From the NCBI GenBank assembly GCA_025617375.2, contig JAMYGW020000002.1, positions 2,666,001 through 2,730,000 on the forward strand: DNA of 64,000 bases, read 5' to 3'. Shown in pieces: positions 34,670 to 46,542 of this stretch; position 1 is the first letter of the stretch, and the number at the start of each line of letters is the position of its first letter. The notes beneath the pieces are model-generated. The model was not told the origin of the DNA, ran no database searches, and saw nothing but the letters and a program-made list of their open reading frames with translations. The translations under genes and the position numbers were made by a program. The DNA is from Acarospora socialis (taxonomy: Eukaryota > Ascomycota > Lecanoromycetes > Acarosporales > Acarosporaceae).

Positions 34670-35959
34670 TTAGAATTCTAATTCTTCCACCTCCATACCA
34701 CACTCAACGCAGGTCTTGACAGCGATACCGGTTTCCTTATCTTCTACCGCTCGACCCCACTGATGCGTGTGCTTTCCACCCCTGCCCAGATCGTCACCAA
34801 ACTCGCCGCCGCCTTCTCCCCTGCGATTTCGACGATACGCCTCGACCCTAGTCCTCTTCTTCAACTCTTGCAGTTTACTCTTGAACTTGTCCTCCTTCCG
34901 CTTCTTCTTCTCCGACTCACGCTTGGCGAACTCCGCATCCAACGCTTCGGCGGAGCCCCACTTCGTCGAGAAGGCGTACTCCTCGACCTGGTAGCGTAGA
35001 TAGAGCATCATGTTGTTCCACGTAGACTTGTGCGGATTGGGTCGCTCGAGATGCGGTAGGAGCTCATTATCCTTGAGCTCAGCTGTCACGCACCGTTCGT
35101 TAGCATCCCCGACCCCCAGAAACGCAAACCCGGGATGAACATAGAGAGCCAGCACATACGATCCGTCAACAAGTAGTCCTCCTTCGCCTCCGTCTTTGTA
35201 AGCAGACTGTACTTCTCCGGCACCTTCTCCTTACACGCATTGCACACGGCACACCCAAACACCTCCTCCCACTTCCAATCGACCTCCAGGCTCCCACATT
35301 CCCGACACTTGACGCTCTCGCCTTTTTCCCTTTTCAGCACGCTCAGGCCGGGCTCGAAGGGACCCGCCTTCTGCTCCCTCAGCGACCGCAGTAGCTGGTG
35401 CCGCTCCCACTCCTTCAACGTCATGTGCGCCGGCTTCTCGTCCGCGGACCCCGGCGCGTGCAGCGCTTTGTTGTGCGGATCGTCTTCGGCCGTCAGAAAG
35501 CCGCCTTTCGTGTCGGTCATCTTGCTGAAGTCATACTCAACGTATTTCGCAAAGTTCCGCGCCGGTTGGATCGAGTCGAGGGGTCGGTTGAAGCCGCCAT
35601 TTTGACTGGCCGCGTCGGTGCTGCGGCCATCCCGGAGAGTTGCTGGTACATTCGAGGTCGAGATGGAGGAGTATGGCCGTTTTTGACCGGCGGCGACATT
35701 GCTGGAAGAAGCGGAGCGGTTTAGGGAGGGGGCGTTGGCTTGGGCCCGGCGTGCTTCGGCTTCGCGCTGGTCGCGGAGGGCTTTAGCTTTCAGGCGGCTG
35801 AGTTCCTTGAGAGTGGTCGGTTAGATATTCGCGTTCTCGAAACTCGCTGAGTCTTACGATCTTACGTGTCTGTTCAGGTGTGAGTGGTGATCTTGGAAGC
35901 ACGCCTGCGTTTGAGGCGGCTCCTCTGGGGGGAGGCGTCGAGGGTCTTTCTGCGTTCAT
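34670..35959 (-). CDS. RAD14: DNA repair protein Rad14/XPA
   Basis: This is the nucleotide excision repair factor that verifies damage and organises the incision complex in the nucleus. Three exons (35858-35959, 35160-35805, 34670-35082) join in phase to 386 residues. The N-terminus is disordered and Pro/Arg-rich. The conserved start of the core (NFAKYVEYDFSKMTDTKGGF) leads to the C4 zinc finger (VKCRECGSLEVDWKW then FGCAVCNACKEKV). The DNA-binding part follows: KTEAKEDYLLTDPELKD, PHLERPNPHKSTWNNM, YLRYQVEEYAFSTKWGS, then a Lys/Arg-rich helix. The C-terminal extension with CVECG is typical of fungal Rad14. No defects are seen. Confidence 0.95.
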
Positions 35960-36873
35960 GGCAGTGGTCTCTTAGCTAGAGGGAGATGTATCGCAATACA
36001 AACGCGATCGAGACCGAGGTTCAAGGTTTGAAGCCTCTGGTCGCACAGGTAGGTGTGGTAGTGGGCACAGATTGCGGGAGGTCGATGACATGCTCCGGAA
36101 TCGGTGCCAAGATGACAGGAAAATGGGGTGAGCGCCGCCCTACCGTCGCGCGACGCGGGTGACCATCGCGCGAGCCTGGGTGATGCGGGGGACCGAATTC
36201 TCCAGCCTGCATACTATTTTTTGCACTAGAAGACAAAAGCAGTATTTATACTAGAATCCCTGTAAATATGTTGATACCAAGGTCCAGGAAATTCGTGGTC
36301 TTGATATCAGCGGATGGTGTTTGCCTATTCCTGAATACAGCCAGCCTTGGGTGGACAATCGAAATGCTGGTTATTCTTTCATTTACCGCTTCCATAGGTA
36401 TTACATCCAAAAACACTAATGGTATGAGTCAATGAATCAACGATGGTCCGGGTGAGGGAGCTATCGGTTTTGGGGCTTTAGGGTTATTTGACTTATTTAT
36501 AAGAGGGTCAAGAACAGCGGACTATTGGTGTATAAGTAAGTCTTATTTGATAATATGTGTTGAACACACCGATCTCATAAAGGGAACGTGTGTTCTAATG
36601 TTATATATACTATGGTATGAGCTCACCGAGCTCAGAGGCCCGCTCGGCCTGAAAAAGACGTCGGAGCGAAGCTCAAGAAAAATTTCCGTGAGAGCGACCT
36701 GCAACATATGCCCAACGAGTACAATCAAGATTGTATACGGTGCAATAAATGCGTTATTTGTATTTTTTAAAAGATACTTATCATTATAGTCGTGAAGGCA
36801 TCAAATTCCCTCTGGGATCGCCGTTCCACCCAATTAAGAAAGAAAACCTTGATCAGCAACGCCCCAGAGAGCG
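35960..36873. other. Intergenic, with a GC-rich segment
   Basis: This holds the RAD14 promoter and the 3' side of the E2/U-box gene. A GC-rich block at 36128-36190 contains the 18-mer GTGAGCGCCGCCCTACCG (36128-36145), found again at 43451-43468 on the other side of the next gene. The 36470-36840 part is AT-rich with no gene. Confidence 0.55.
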
Positions 36874-39800
36874 TTATTTATCCTGCAATATTTCTTGTCT
36901 CCATTGCTCTCTGGACTTTGTGGCATGTTTCTTGATGTGCTTCTTCACCTCCTCTGAAAATGCTACTTCATCCCAGTGAAAGTCTAGGGCAACAATGGTG
37001 TTGCTTCGTCATATCTTGTTAGTCACCTCATCTAGCTCAGCCATACACCATCGAATTTGATGAACTTACACTGGGTCGCTGAATTCCGGTACCAAAAACA
37101 ACGAGTAGATCGTGTTCAAAACCTGCGAGTTTGTCGTATCCATAGTCCAGTTTCCTGTTGTACGGCAGCCGTTACACCACTTCTTCAGAGTTTGGCAGAC
37201 GAGAGACTCACTATCCAGAATACTATGACATATCCGCCCATGCCGGTTGATGTTTGGATGGAACGTGGGCGTCAAGAACCTACCTTTGGGAGGAAATGCA
37301 GGGTATCCATCCTCCATGTCCAAGTAGAGAACAAATACGCCCTCGGAATAATAGTTATTCGGAGGCTACCGTATGTTAGCACCTTCTGTAACTCGTCATG
37401 ATATTGAGATTTAGCACGTACTCCCTGCATTACAATCTTCCAGAACCCAATGTTGGATTCAGAGACATAGACGTCATAATGAGGGTGAACATTTGCCGCC
37501 ATATTCCTAATCTGTAATGATGTCAGCATCAACAACAACGATCCACGATTGCACAGTCAGCGCTAGAACCTACCTCCAAGAGTAGACGCGTGGATCGCAC
37601 GCTAGAATTTGTCCGCATTTCGGGTACAGCGGTCGAAGCGGACGAGATATCTTTGCCCGGTCCATTTGCTCGAGCCACGGCTGAGACTTGGACAAATGAA
37701 TCTTGCAGGTTAGGATGTTGCCTCCGCTGTGGGAAGATGTCTCGGGTGACAATATCCGGTTCCTAGGTTGCGATTAGTACTAGATTTCAAATAGCAAGCG
37801 TGAGACTGAAAGCTGGTCACGTACTGCATAGAAACTTGGAATACAAGATTGCAATCCGCTGCCGATTAGTATTTCGTCGTTGCCTAAGCAGAAGAGTACT
37901 TACGAGGTCGAATGTTTGTGTGCAACTTCTTGTCTTGGAGCTCTTTCCAGTTGGTTGAGGACGGGCTCCATCTCACAGATTGACATTGCTTGTTCAAGTG
38001 TGTTAGGGACAAACTTGTAGCCACCAGAGCTGTTACTTAATCAGCAAAGCTTACTGAGTTGGACCTCAGAGCCATTGGGACGCACAGATATGAAATTTTA
38101 CGAAGATCTTCATTATCCTCGTCGCCTATGCAAAATGAATCCAAGATTACTTTGCCTTCCTGTCTGCACGTTAGCACTGCGCAGATATACAATACCAGAT
38201 GTATAAATGCTACTCACGCTCAGGATTCTTGATATATCGTCACTACGTTTGAGAGACTTGGTATCGGCCCCATCGGAGAGGCAAATGATTCGCTTCTTTG
38301 CATGCGGAAACTTCTGAGAATACTGCAACAGCTGATCATTTGCTAGGGCAATTGCATCCCACAATGCAGTGTCGCCATTCGGTTCCATCTGATTGACAGC
38401 ATCTCGAAACTTTTCGATGACGTGGGTGAGCGGTTGAGAAACTTTCGGAGTGGATTCAAAGGTGACGAGGCCTGCAGGGGCATGAGCGTAAGACTTGAGG
38501 GAATGTTTGGCAGAGTTCTTACCAACATGGGTCGAGTAATCATAGGCAAGAGTTCTGTTAATGTAAGCCTCGAATATCTGTTTGCAAACATCCAGCTACG
38601 TATCATGTGTTAGTCAAACGTATAGATGGTGGACAAATCAGTTCTTCACCCTGGAAAGACCCCGTCTACCCCTTTTCTCGTCCCGATCTCGGTCTCCTTT
38701 AGATTATGTGGGTTCATCAATACTTTTAGAACCAAAGGGCCCGTTCCCGAAGGCTCAGTTGACGTGCCACACAAAGTCTCCTCGCCAAGGCTTCCCTTGG
38801 CATATAATGGAGTGAAGAAGTTGGATAAATGTTCCCAATGCTGCTGAGCATGGCCAACCCGTAATCCATCGCCCGAGTCGCGTAGGCGGGTCCAGACTTC
38901 CATGTCATGCGCCTTCCAGGACCGTTGATGCTCTCGATTAAACCTCCAATACCGGAACACTATCGAAATTAAAGATTTGGGGGTATTTCTGGGAACCCAA
39001 TACGAGAATTGAGCGCAGTTATAACCGTCGTACACTTTGACAAGGCACATGTCGTTGACCAATATGCCTTTATTTTTGGTCGACGAAGCTTCCGAGGAGT
39101 TATCGCAGATGTTGATATGAATCACTGCGCCGTCCACAATATTCTTCGATTGAATAGTGTCTCGGGATATTTCCAGTGCACTGCCATTGTAATATAGACC
39201 AAAGTGTGCGTGCGATCCTCTAAGTCCTTGGAAAGAAAGCCTATAGAGGTCTGCAATTGAGAGCGAGGGAGCAACTTTTCGTGTAAAGGTGCTCAGGCGA
39301 CTAAAGAATTGAATATTCATCTTCAGGTCCTGAGTAGAACTCGAACGCAGTTTCTTCGGCGATCGGGTGGAAGCTCCAGTAATTGCTTCCCCATTAATCC
39401 ACTCTCTGACTTCGATCATCAATTGCCGATTGTGTCTCAGAGTAGTGTGCGGAAGATTCAGTCCGGTGCAGGGCGACGACTTGCGAATTTGAAACCATCT
39501 CTGAATGGCCCTTCTTTCGTATGTGATGTGATCACCGGCGACAACGGGATCTAACGTTAAGATCAATGGGTATACTAAGACAAGTTATCTTATTTTAAGG
39601 AACTCTAACCTTCAAACACCTCGTGGCTGATGGGGCAGACAAACGCCTAATCGAAGAATAATTAGCCATGAAATCGGTAATCTTGTGGCAGCATCATACA
39701 CGTGGAATCAACAGGGTCTCCACCAGACCCTGAGAGGCAGACTCCCCCAGACTGGGACATTTCGGAATTGCTTCACCAATATTCCATGTCCACGCTTTAT

Positions 39801-42800
39801 TTTCAGCAGTAGAAAGTCCAGCACTGAAGTTGAGAAAATCACTAAGTGCCTTCTTGTGAGTATCAAGTCCCGCAATCTGCCTTTTCAGCATTGAAATCTG
39901 GGGTTGTTGCGAAATACATCGCTCCGAGTACAGACGCGTTGTAGCCCATCTCTTCAAGGATTGCAACTCGCTTACATGATGCGAAAGCTCCCGCGAATAT
40001 AAGGTGCTGAGGTGCTGCAAGACACTAGAAACAAGTGCGGGCCTTTGATTGGCGTGTGCGCTTCGAATGATTGCAAGGATATCTTCGAAACACTCATGAT
40101 TCGAAACGTATCCTAGTAGATCATACCACCTTTTATCAGCTTCATTCCCATGTATATTATAAATGCCACTGACCTTTAATATCGTCGAGGGAAACCTCTA
40201 AGAATCCATCCATGTCGCCGAAGGGATCATCCACAGTGAGTGATTCTTCGCATTTGTCTTGATCGGTTTCATCAATTTCTGCCTTCTTGTGTTCCTCGAA
40301 ATCGGACGACCTCTTCATACTTTGACTGCAATCTACACAGAACATGATAATCTCATCAGGATTTTTCTCCCTCCGCTGCTGGACTGCACCAAATGAGTCA
40401 AACACAATGGTACCGTCGTCCTCGCGTTGCTGAAGTATAGGTGCGAGGAGCTGGCTTATGATTGCCACATCAACGGTTTCTTCACCGTACTGCGTCGGAC
40501 GGAAAATGGTGATGTCCTTGCCAGGTACGGCGCACGGAGCTCGACCGACATAGACAGCGAGAAGGCCATTCCTGTCCAAAGTGAGAGCAGGCACACTTGA
40601 TGAGGGTAGGGCTAGAGGTGCCGCTACTGTGAGTCCATTCCGCTCACAAAGAGCTGCTAGTGAGGAGAGGTCGCAGAATTTATAAGATTCAACCAACGAC
40701 TCCAGATCTCTCGTGTGTTTGGGCTGGCAAAGAGAGTTCAGGCAGTCAAACTCGAAGTAAATGATCTCTGAACATATACCTCCACTTTGCAATGCCAAGC
40801 GTCGTATTTGACCGTCAATGGTTCTTGCTACTGACGGTTGCTGACCACCGGACCAGCTCAATATTCCGTCTTCTCGACAAGCGTTGTAGTACCCTTCTTC
40901 GCTCAACCCATAATCGGTTTGGATCGGATAGGTTATTGGCTCCTGTGTTTCCGGATCCCTCAAATCCAAAGTCTTGAATGACCGTAGGTACGGAAGTGTT
41001 TCAGCTGAGCCTTTCAGATGCCTAGCTTTTTCCAAGAGGAGTCCGAAGAACAGCCGGGATGCTTCGAAGAGCCTGCTCATGTCATTTCGAATGACTCCCG
41101 GAGGAATTATGTCCTTAATGATTTCGAACACTGCCATGGCAAGGGCAGCGCATTCGGAAGCACGGGGACACTTGCTCTCCATGAGTATGTAAACCGCTCT
41201 GAAAGCAGGCGGAAAGCGAGTCATCGTATGCACAAGACAAAGAACCATGTTTTGGGTTGGCTCGTCCATTTTCTTTGCATTGATGAGATCCGTGAAGATC
41301 CAAAGGGAGGACAGAAATGCCGCCTTACCCCGCTCTGATTGACGGACAGGATGTTCCTAAATGAAAAAATTAGATAAGTTGTTGATGCAGAATGGACAAG
41401 GTTTCGACGAACCCAAGACTCAGCTGCCATGAAAATCCCTTCTTTTGCTGGCGCCCTTGGCCGGTCGTTAGTAGAACAACTCCTCTCCACTACGTAGATG
41501 TTGAGGATCCCTTCGATTGCACAATCTGTCAATCCAAGTTGATTGATCGTGAGGTCCAAGTCTGCAGTCTCGATAGGAGCCTCCGAGGTATGAAGGTCGA
41601 GAACTTTTCCAAGTTGAGCATCGGGCTCAGCTCGTGACCTCGATTCTGGCTCGAAAGTGTGGCGCTGGCGCGAACATATTGAAATAATGGGCAGTCTGAA
41701 CTGTGAGGAATATCCTTCGACATCACGGATGAAATTGATGGCCTTAGTCTGCTCTATATGCTGCCCAAATCTGTCCTGAATGCTGACCAATATCAAGGCT
41801 CTCTCGGCAAGAGCGGAGCTCAAGCATTCAACTTGACTCTTCCCAAACACGACGAGAAACTTACATGGCGCTCGCTCAGAGGGAGTAGAATTGGATTCAA
41901 CCCCTGATGGTGGTACTATACACATTATCAAATGTTATCAAGAGATGTAGACAAGACCACAGCACGTGAACACGGCACCACTTCAGACTTACAAGAATTG
42001 CAGCTCTCTGGACACGTCCATTCATTTCCCAGCCTCATGCAATTACTATGTAGCAAATGCTTGCATGGCGAGTCGGTGCGAAGAAAGACCTTGGCGGCAC
42101 AACGAAACACACCATCATCTGGTGCATTCCCAATGGCCTGACGATCTGATATAGACTTGGAGCATACTGCGCAAGGGTGGGATGATAATATTGAATGATG
42201 ATCCAGGGAAAATTCACAAGGTCCTGTTCCAACGTCTGGCCTTTGTGAGCTGTTGTGACCATGGCAGTCCAACTTCGTCCAAATACCACGTCTGTGAACA
42301 CGCCGCGCCAAGGCACAATTGCATTCCTGACATTCATGCTCTTGATGTTGACCATTCAACGACAGGCCAAGTAGATCAGCAATCTGGACCTTGATCTCGC
42401 GAAGAGTTGTACTGCCATCGATCCTTTTCCCATTGTGGAGTAGTGGCATCGAACTCATGGCCCGGTTAGCTCGAGCGAGAGATGGCGTAATGACCCTGAT
42501 TCTAATTCCTTCGTCATCCGTAGACGCTGACGTGTAAAGTGCCGCAGCCTTGCACATTTTCGAAGTTAGGCAATGTTTACTCTCCAAAGTAATTGAAGTG
42601 CCGTGAATGATTCTTACCAAGTTGATCTGCCTCTCTTCCTTCTCGCCACCATGGGCGCCCCGCCACGTAACAAAAATCCTTTCATCCTGGGGTTTGATGA
42701 TGACTTGACTGAGAATATCATCAACATCAAGGAGAGGCCCATTTTCTCGGCCAAGGCAAAGGAGTGGATCTTCCTGAGGCAGAGACGAGGTATGTTTGGT

Positions 42801-42920
42801 GGCACGACGACGAATCTCATCGACAAACAACGTCAGTTTCGACAAAGGTGAAAAAGGTATTAGCATCTGAAGTTTCGTTTCCGACCCCGGAGGAATGACT
42901 GTAACCGTGTACCTCTCCAT
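36874..42920 (-). CDS. Giant single-chain E2 + U-box protein with RING-like, vWA and UBL regions
   Basis: Sixteen exons, all phases consistent, give 1,724 residues. They are 41993-42920, 41398-41915, 40170-41356, 39700-40129, 39610-39646, 38661-39550, 38523-38595, 38218-38471, 38086-38159, 37904-38029, 37825-37858, 37574-37762, 37422-37511, 37212-37341, 37070-37154 and 36874-37003. Order by residue: a UBL-like segment (~170-200); a RING-like Cys/His cluster (~250-308, HPCAVCSKS to EWTCPESC); a vWA MIDAS motif (~820, FCVDCSQSM); a U-box (~1020-1090, FVCPISHEVFEDPVVAGDHI); a second UBL (~1120-1180); the remaining vWA elements (~1330-1440, LDVCKQIFEAYINR, DTALWDAIALAND, IICLSDGADTKS); and a UBC domain (~1580-1724, FPPKGRFLTPTFHPNINRHG with catalytic Cys in RICHSIL). 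E2 and E3 functions in one chain suggest self-contained ubiquitin transfer. Introns of 40 and 41 nt (40130-40169, 41357-41397) and the exon 6 donor are the least certain joins. Confidence 0.82.
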
Positions 42921-43746
42921 TGTGGTGTCCTTGCGAAGAATATTATGAAGAGATGAGACAATTTGAGATGAGCCAACGAAGTGAGGCTGCGTACACAGGC
43001 ACAGACAGGACGTAATTATTTAAATGGGTAATGGAGGCCTTATCTACTCATGGTATGGTATCCGGCGAAACAGTTGTTAGCGTTGATTTGTTTTGGCAAC
43101 AACCATGTTCTGGGTGTGCCTCCGTACGCAGCCTTGCCTCGTTGGCTCATCTGTCAACACCAGCTTGACTGGCAGCTTAGGTACCTTAGTGGCTGATACA
43201 GATGAAGAGCTTCCATCGCCAGCCTAATTCGTCACAACTGTCTAGAAAGTGTCCAAGACCTGAAATCTTAAACAGAATTGATGATATATTATTGTTTGTT
43301 TTTATATCTCGTCATACCGATATTCTTCTAAATAACTTAAGCAGGGCTGTGTGAGAAAGTGTGAAGACGCGCGTGCGCTTTTCTGAGTGAAAGGACGGGC
43401 ACAAAGTGTTCATCACCCCCCGATTACCTTACCCAGCTCGAGGGATTAGAGTGAGCGCCGCCCTACCGCCTACCCCCGCACGACACGGATCACCGTCGGG
43501 GCGCGACTGAGGCCTGCGCGGCACACATACGAGGGATAATTTCTACAACTACCGTACTAAATAGGCCCTTAGTGATGGCTTGACCTGAACAGCGTGGGGG
43601 CGAGGGGCTGCTGCCTGGTCCACGTCTTGTACATAGTAACTGACTATTGTAGCCCAGAGATCACTCTCAGTTCCTTATGTACCAACAATAATGCTCCCGT
43701 GACACTCTACCATCGGTGTTCAGGTGATTGACCCAGGGATAGCACG
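42921..43746. other. Intergenic, with second copy of the GC-rich segment
   Basis: This is the likely promoter of the E2/U-box gene (right side of that gene) and of the GST gene (+). The 18-mer GTGAGCGCCGCCCTACCG lies at 43451-43468, followed by about 30 bp that resemble 36146-36175 with mostly G/A and C/T differences. Confidence 0.55.
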
Positions 43747-44682
43747 ATGACTACAGAGCAAAGCTCACGGCCTCATTTGACGCTCTACCGCGGCTGGGAA
43801 GATAGAAAATGTTATGTGTGGTCCCCCTTCGTCACCAAACTCGAGTTACGCCTGCGTCTGTCCAGCTTTCCATACACCGTAGAGTCTGGGTCCCCGACCA
43901 CAGCACCAAAGGGAAAGATTCCCTACGTTGAACTCAGAACCAAGGAAGGGTCATCATCGGTCCTGGGTGACTCTACACTCATCATAAAGCATTTGGTGGG
44001 CCTTGGTTATCTTGAAGATTTATGCATCTCGAAGCCCTCCACCACAAGAGCGCACGATGTTGCTATTCGCGCCCTGCTAGAAGACAGACTTTATTTCTAC
44101 CATGTGCGTTTCATGTAACGGTTCCGAAAAGAGGACTCGTACGTCGTTGTGATGGCTGACGTCTCGGCGGTTCTCATCGTGCAGACACGCGAGCGGTGGC
44201 TTGAAAACTACTACGTCCAGCGCGACAAGGCTCTTTGGTCGATACCGTACCCTATTCGTGTCATCGTTGGACTGCTTGTGCATCGCAGGCTCAATCAAAT
44301 GTTGCAGGCCCAAGGCACAGGGCGTTACACGGCTGACGAGATTCGACTTTTCAAGCAAGAGATATGGGAAGCCGTCGATGAACTCCTGCAGTCGAGCCTG
44401 CGACAATTGGGGCAGAAGGCTCAACAGAGTGAGCCCTTCTGGTGCCTTGGAGGTGCGGGCCCGACAGAAGCAGACATGGTACTCTTTGGCTTCATTGTTT
44501 CAGTGCTTGTCAGCAGGTCGTGAGTCGAACAACTAGAGATCAGGTATTGATCCTACTCTGCTAATGTGAACATTGTTAGGGGTCCCGAGTCGAAGAAGCT
44601 TGTAAAAGGTTTCCCGGTGATCATGGATTATGCTGAGAGGATTCATTACAAGCACTTCCCTGATTACCAGAAGTGGGAATAG
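43747..44682 (+). CDS. FaxC/metaxin-like glutathione S-transferase fold protein
   Basis: Three exons (43747-44103, 44185-44516, 44580-44682) join in phase to 263 residues. The N-terminal thioredoxin-like part reads LTLYRGWEDRKCYVWSPFVT, KLELRLRLSSFPYTV and the cis-Pro block KGKIPYVEL, the pattern of the FaxC/metaxin branch of GSTs. The C-terminal helical part includes TADEIRLFKQEIWEAVDELL and the conserved FWCLGGAGPTEADMVLFGFI. The end, GFPVIMDYAERIHYKHFPDY, is also typical. Members are poorly characterised; some bind glutathione, others act at the mitochondrial surface. No signal peptide is seen. The first exon runs past its donor, so the splice at 44104 matters. Confidence 0.87.
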
Positions 44683-45195
44683 TCAGATGAGGGTGGACCA
44701 TCACTGTAATTATGGAGACATTGTCATAAATACTGATTTCAGTTAGTGACTGAGCGTGGGGCATTTCTTGCTTACCCAGAATAATGTTGCGACTCGAAAC
44801 AAAGCTGACACGTGCTGACACAAGTGCTGACAATGCTCTTACCATGCCTACCCAGCATCTATATCGCCTCGCAACGCCCTCATATTTTACAGCTCTCTTG
44901 TAGACCAGCGAGTGTTGAGCATAGGGAAGAAGTGTGGTTCATGGTGCTGCCGCTTACTGTACGGCTCATGGCTTCAAATTGAACCCTCTTGTACAGTTCC
45001 AGATGCAGCATGGACAACGCTCTCCAGCGGCATATTGAGGATGCGTAAATAGATTGTTCAATTCAAGAAATCTATCTCCTCCCTAGAGTTCGGACGTCTG
45101 ATATACAGTATCCAGTCTCTTTCCAAACCGAGCACTGAGCCCTGCATACACGACGGAGTCATATATCTCCCAAGAATATATAACCGTCGACTCCT
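44683..45195. other. Intergenic between convergent genes
   Basis: Only 3' UTRs are expected between the GST and PHO88 genes. Nothing else is seen. Confidence 0.5.
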
Positions 45196-45895
45196 CTACT
45201 CCTCCTTGGCACCTCCTCTTCCTGCCCGTTCCGCCTCTTCAATACTCTTCTTGTCCCCCTTAGGATCCGAGCCACCCATCCCCATCATCCCACCGGCAGC
45301 CTTCCAAGGCCTCTTCAGATCTCCGATAGCCGGTTGCCCGAAAAGGTGAATCTTGGCCAGATTCCCCTCGAAGGCGCCCTTGAGCGGGATGATCGACTGG
45401 ATCAACAGCGGGTTGGTGAACTTGAAATAGAGATGCATAACCGCCATCATGCCAACACCCATGAGCTGTGACTTCCACAGCGCACGTACTTGCTGGAGGT
45501 CGTAGGAGTGGATGGTTGTGGTGATCAGTTTCGGCTCCTCAGTTGAGCCCATCGGTGCTGGCTCAACGTATTTGAGGGTCGTCATATCTAGCGGAGGTCA
45601 GCAAGCCTGGACGAATGAGATAGCCTGGAGTTTCTCACCCTTCTTCTTGTTGACTTGTTGCTGAAGGTACAAGTACACGCTGGCGATTATGACGTTGGTT
45701 GCGATGTAAAGTATCCGGACGTACATCAGGACCTGCGGGTCGTCGAAGGGGATCTTCTTCGACACTTGCATCATCCCGAGGATGATCACCAAGTTGGTGC
45801 TGTTGGTGAGACAGGTCAGCTTCTCGGTCAAAGATAAGAGCAGCACGGTTTGGGGCTTAACGCTTGGAGGAGGCTCACATTTGAGGATTGGGCAT
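45196..45895 (-). CDS. PHO88: Pho88/Snd3 ER membrane protein
   Basis: Pho88 (Snd3) is an ER membrane protein of the SRP-independent (SND) targeting route and was first found through phosphate transport. Three exons (45879-45895, 45639-45799, 45196-45587) join in phase to 189 residues, the usual length. The 17-nt first exon gives MPNPQI; the second opens TNLVIILGMMQVSKKIPFDD (first membrane helix) and continues with a second helix around VRILYIATNVIIASVYLYL. The third has TTLKYVEPAP, then LMGVGMMAVMHLYFKFTNPL and the cytosolic tail LKRPWK ... GMGGSDPKGDKKS. The tiny first exon is easily missed. Confidence 0.95.
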
Positions 45896-46542
45896 GGTGA
45901 GCGATGTCAGGACGTCAAAAGTTCTTAGAGTTAGGTGACCGGATCGATGAGAAGAGCTGTGACCGCTGAATTATCCGTTCTTGAAAAGATGAAGCTTTGC
46001 GGTGCTGGGCTGTAAGTAATCGTTGGTTTGAATCAGAAAGTCTACGAAGCAGTTCGGCAGAAAGTGGTGCCGAAAGGACACGAGTTTCTCCGTCCAATGT
46101 CTACGGCTCTAGGCTCGAGTAGGACATCAAGCCCTTTTGAAGTATTTCTGAATTAGATAACAGTTTCCATATCCATCGGCATCTTTGTCAATCTCGAGTG
46201 TACAAACGTGTGTCGCCAACATAATCTCTTGAACGTCTTTTCGGTTTACGAAAGTACAGATCAATGTCAAAGCCCTATCGAGGAATATGCAGCCAGGCAA
46301 GCTGCTGTTTTAGAGACTACCTACCTAACTTGAACTCATTAGCTTTCTTAAATTTCTTTTTGTTCATCAATCATGGTTCCTTCGCGCTCACTTATTCGCA
46401 TGCATTTGGGTCTAGGTTCCACATCCAAAGCTTCTTTCATTATATATAATCTGATAACGAGCGCCATTATCTGATTACTCTCCTCATCCGCTAGCTGTCG
46501 ATTCATATTCAAACTCTGCAGTCGTCCTCACCTAGTCAGTCT
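45896..46542. other. Intergenic, no gene seen
   Basis: This is the PHO88 promoter region and the 3' UTR of the next minus-strand gene. No other feature is supported. Confidence 0.5.

Noticed and set aside
36540-36800. AT-rich stretch with TGTTG start that might be a solo LTR
   Set aside because: No matching end, target duplication or second copy was seen in the window.
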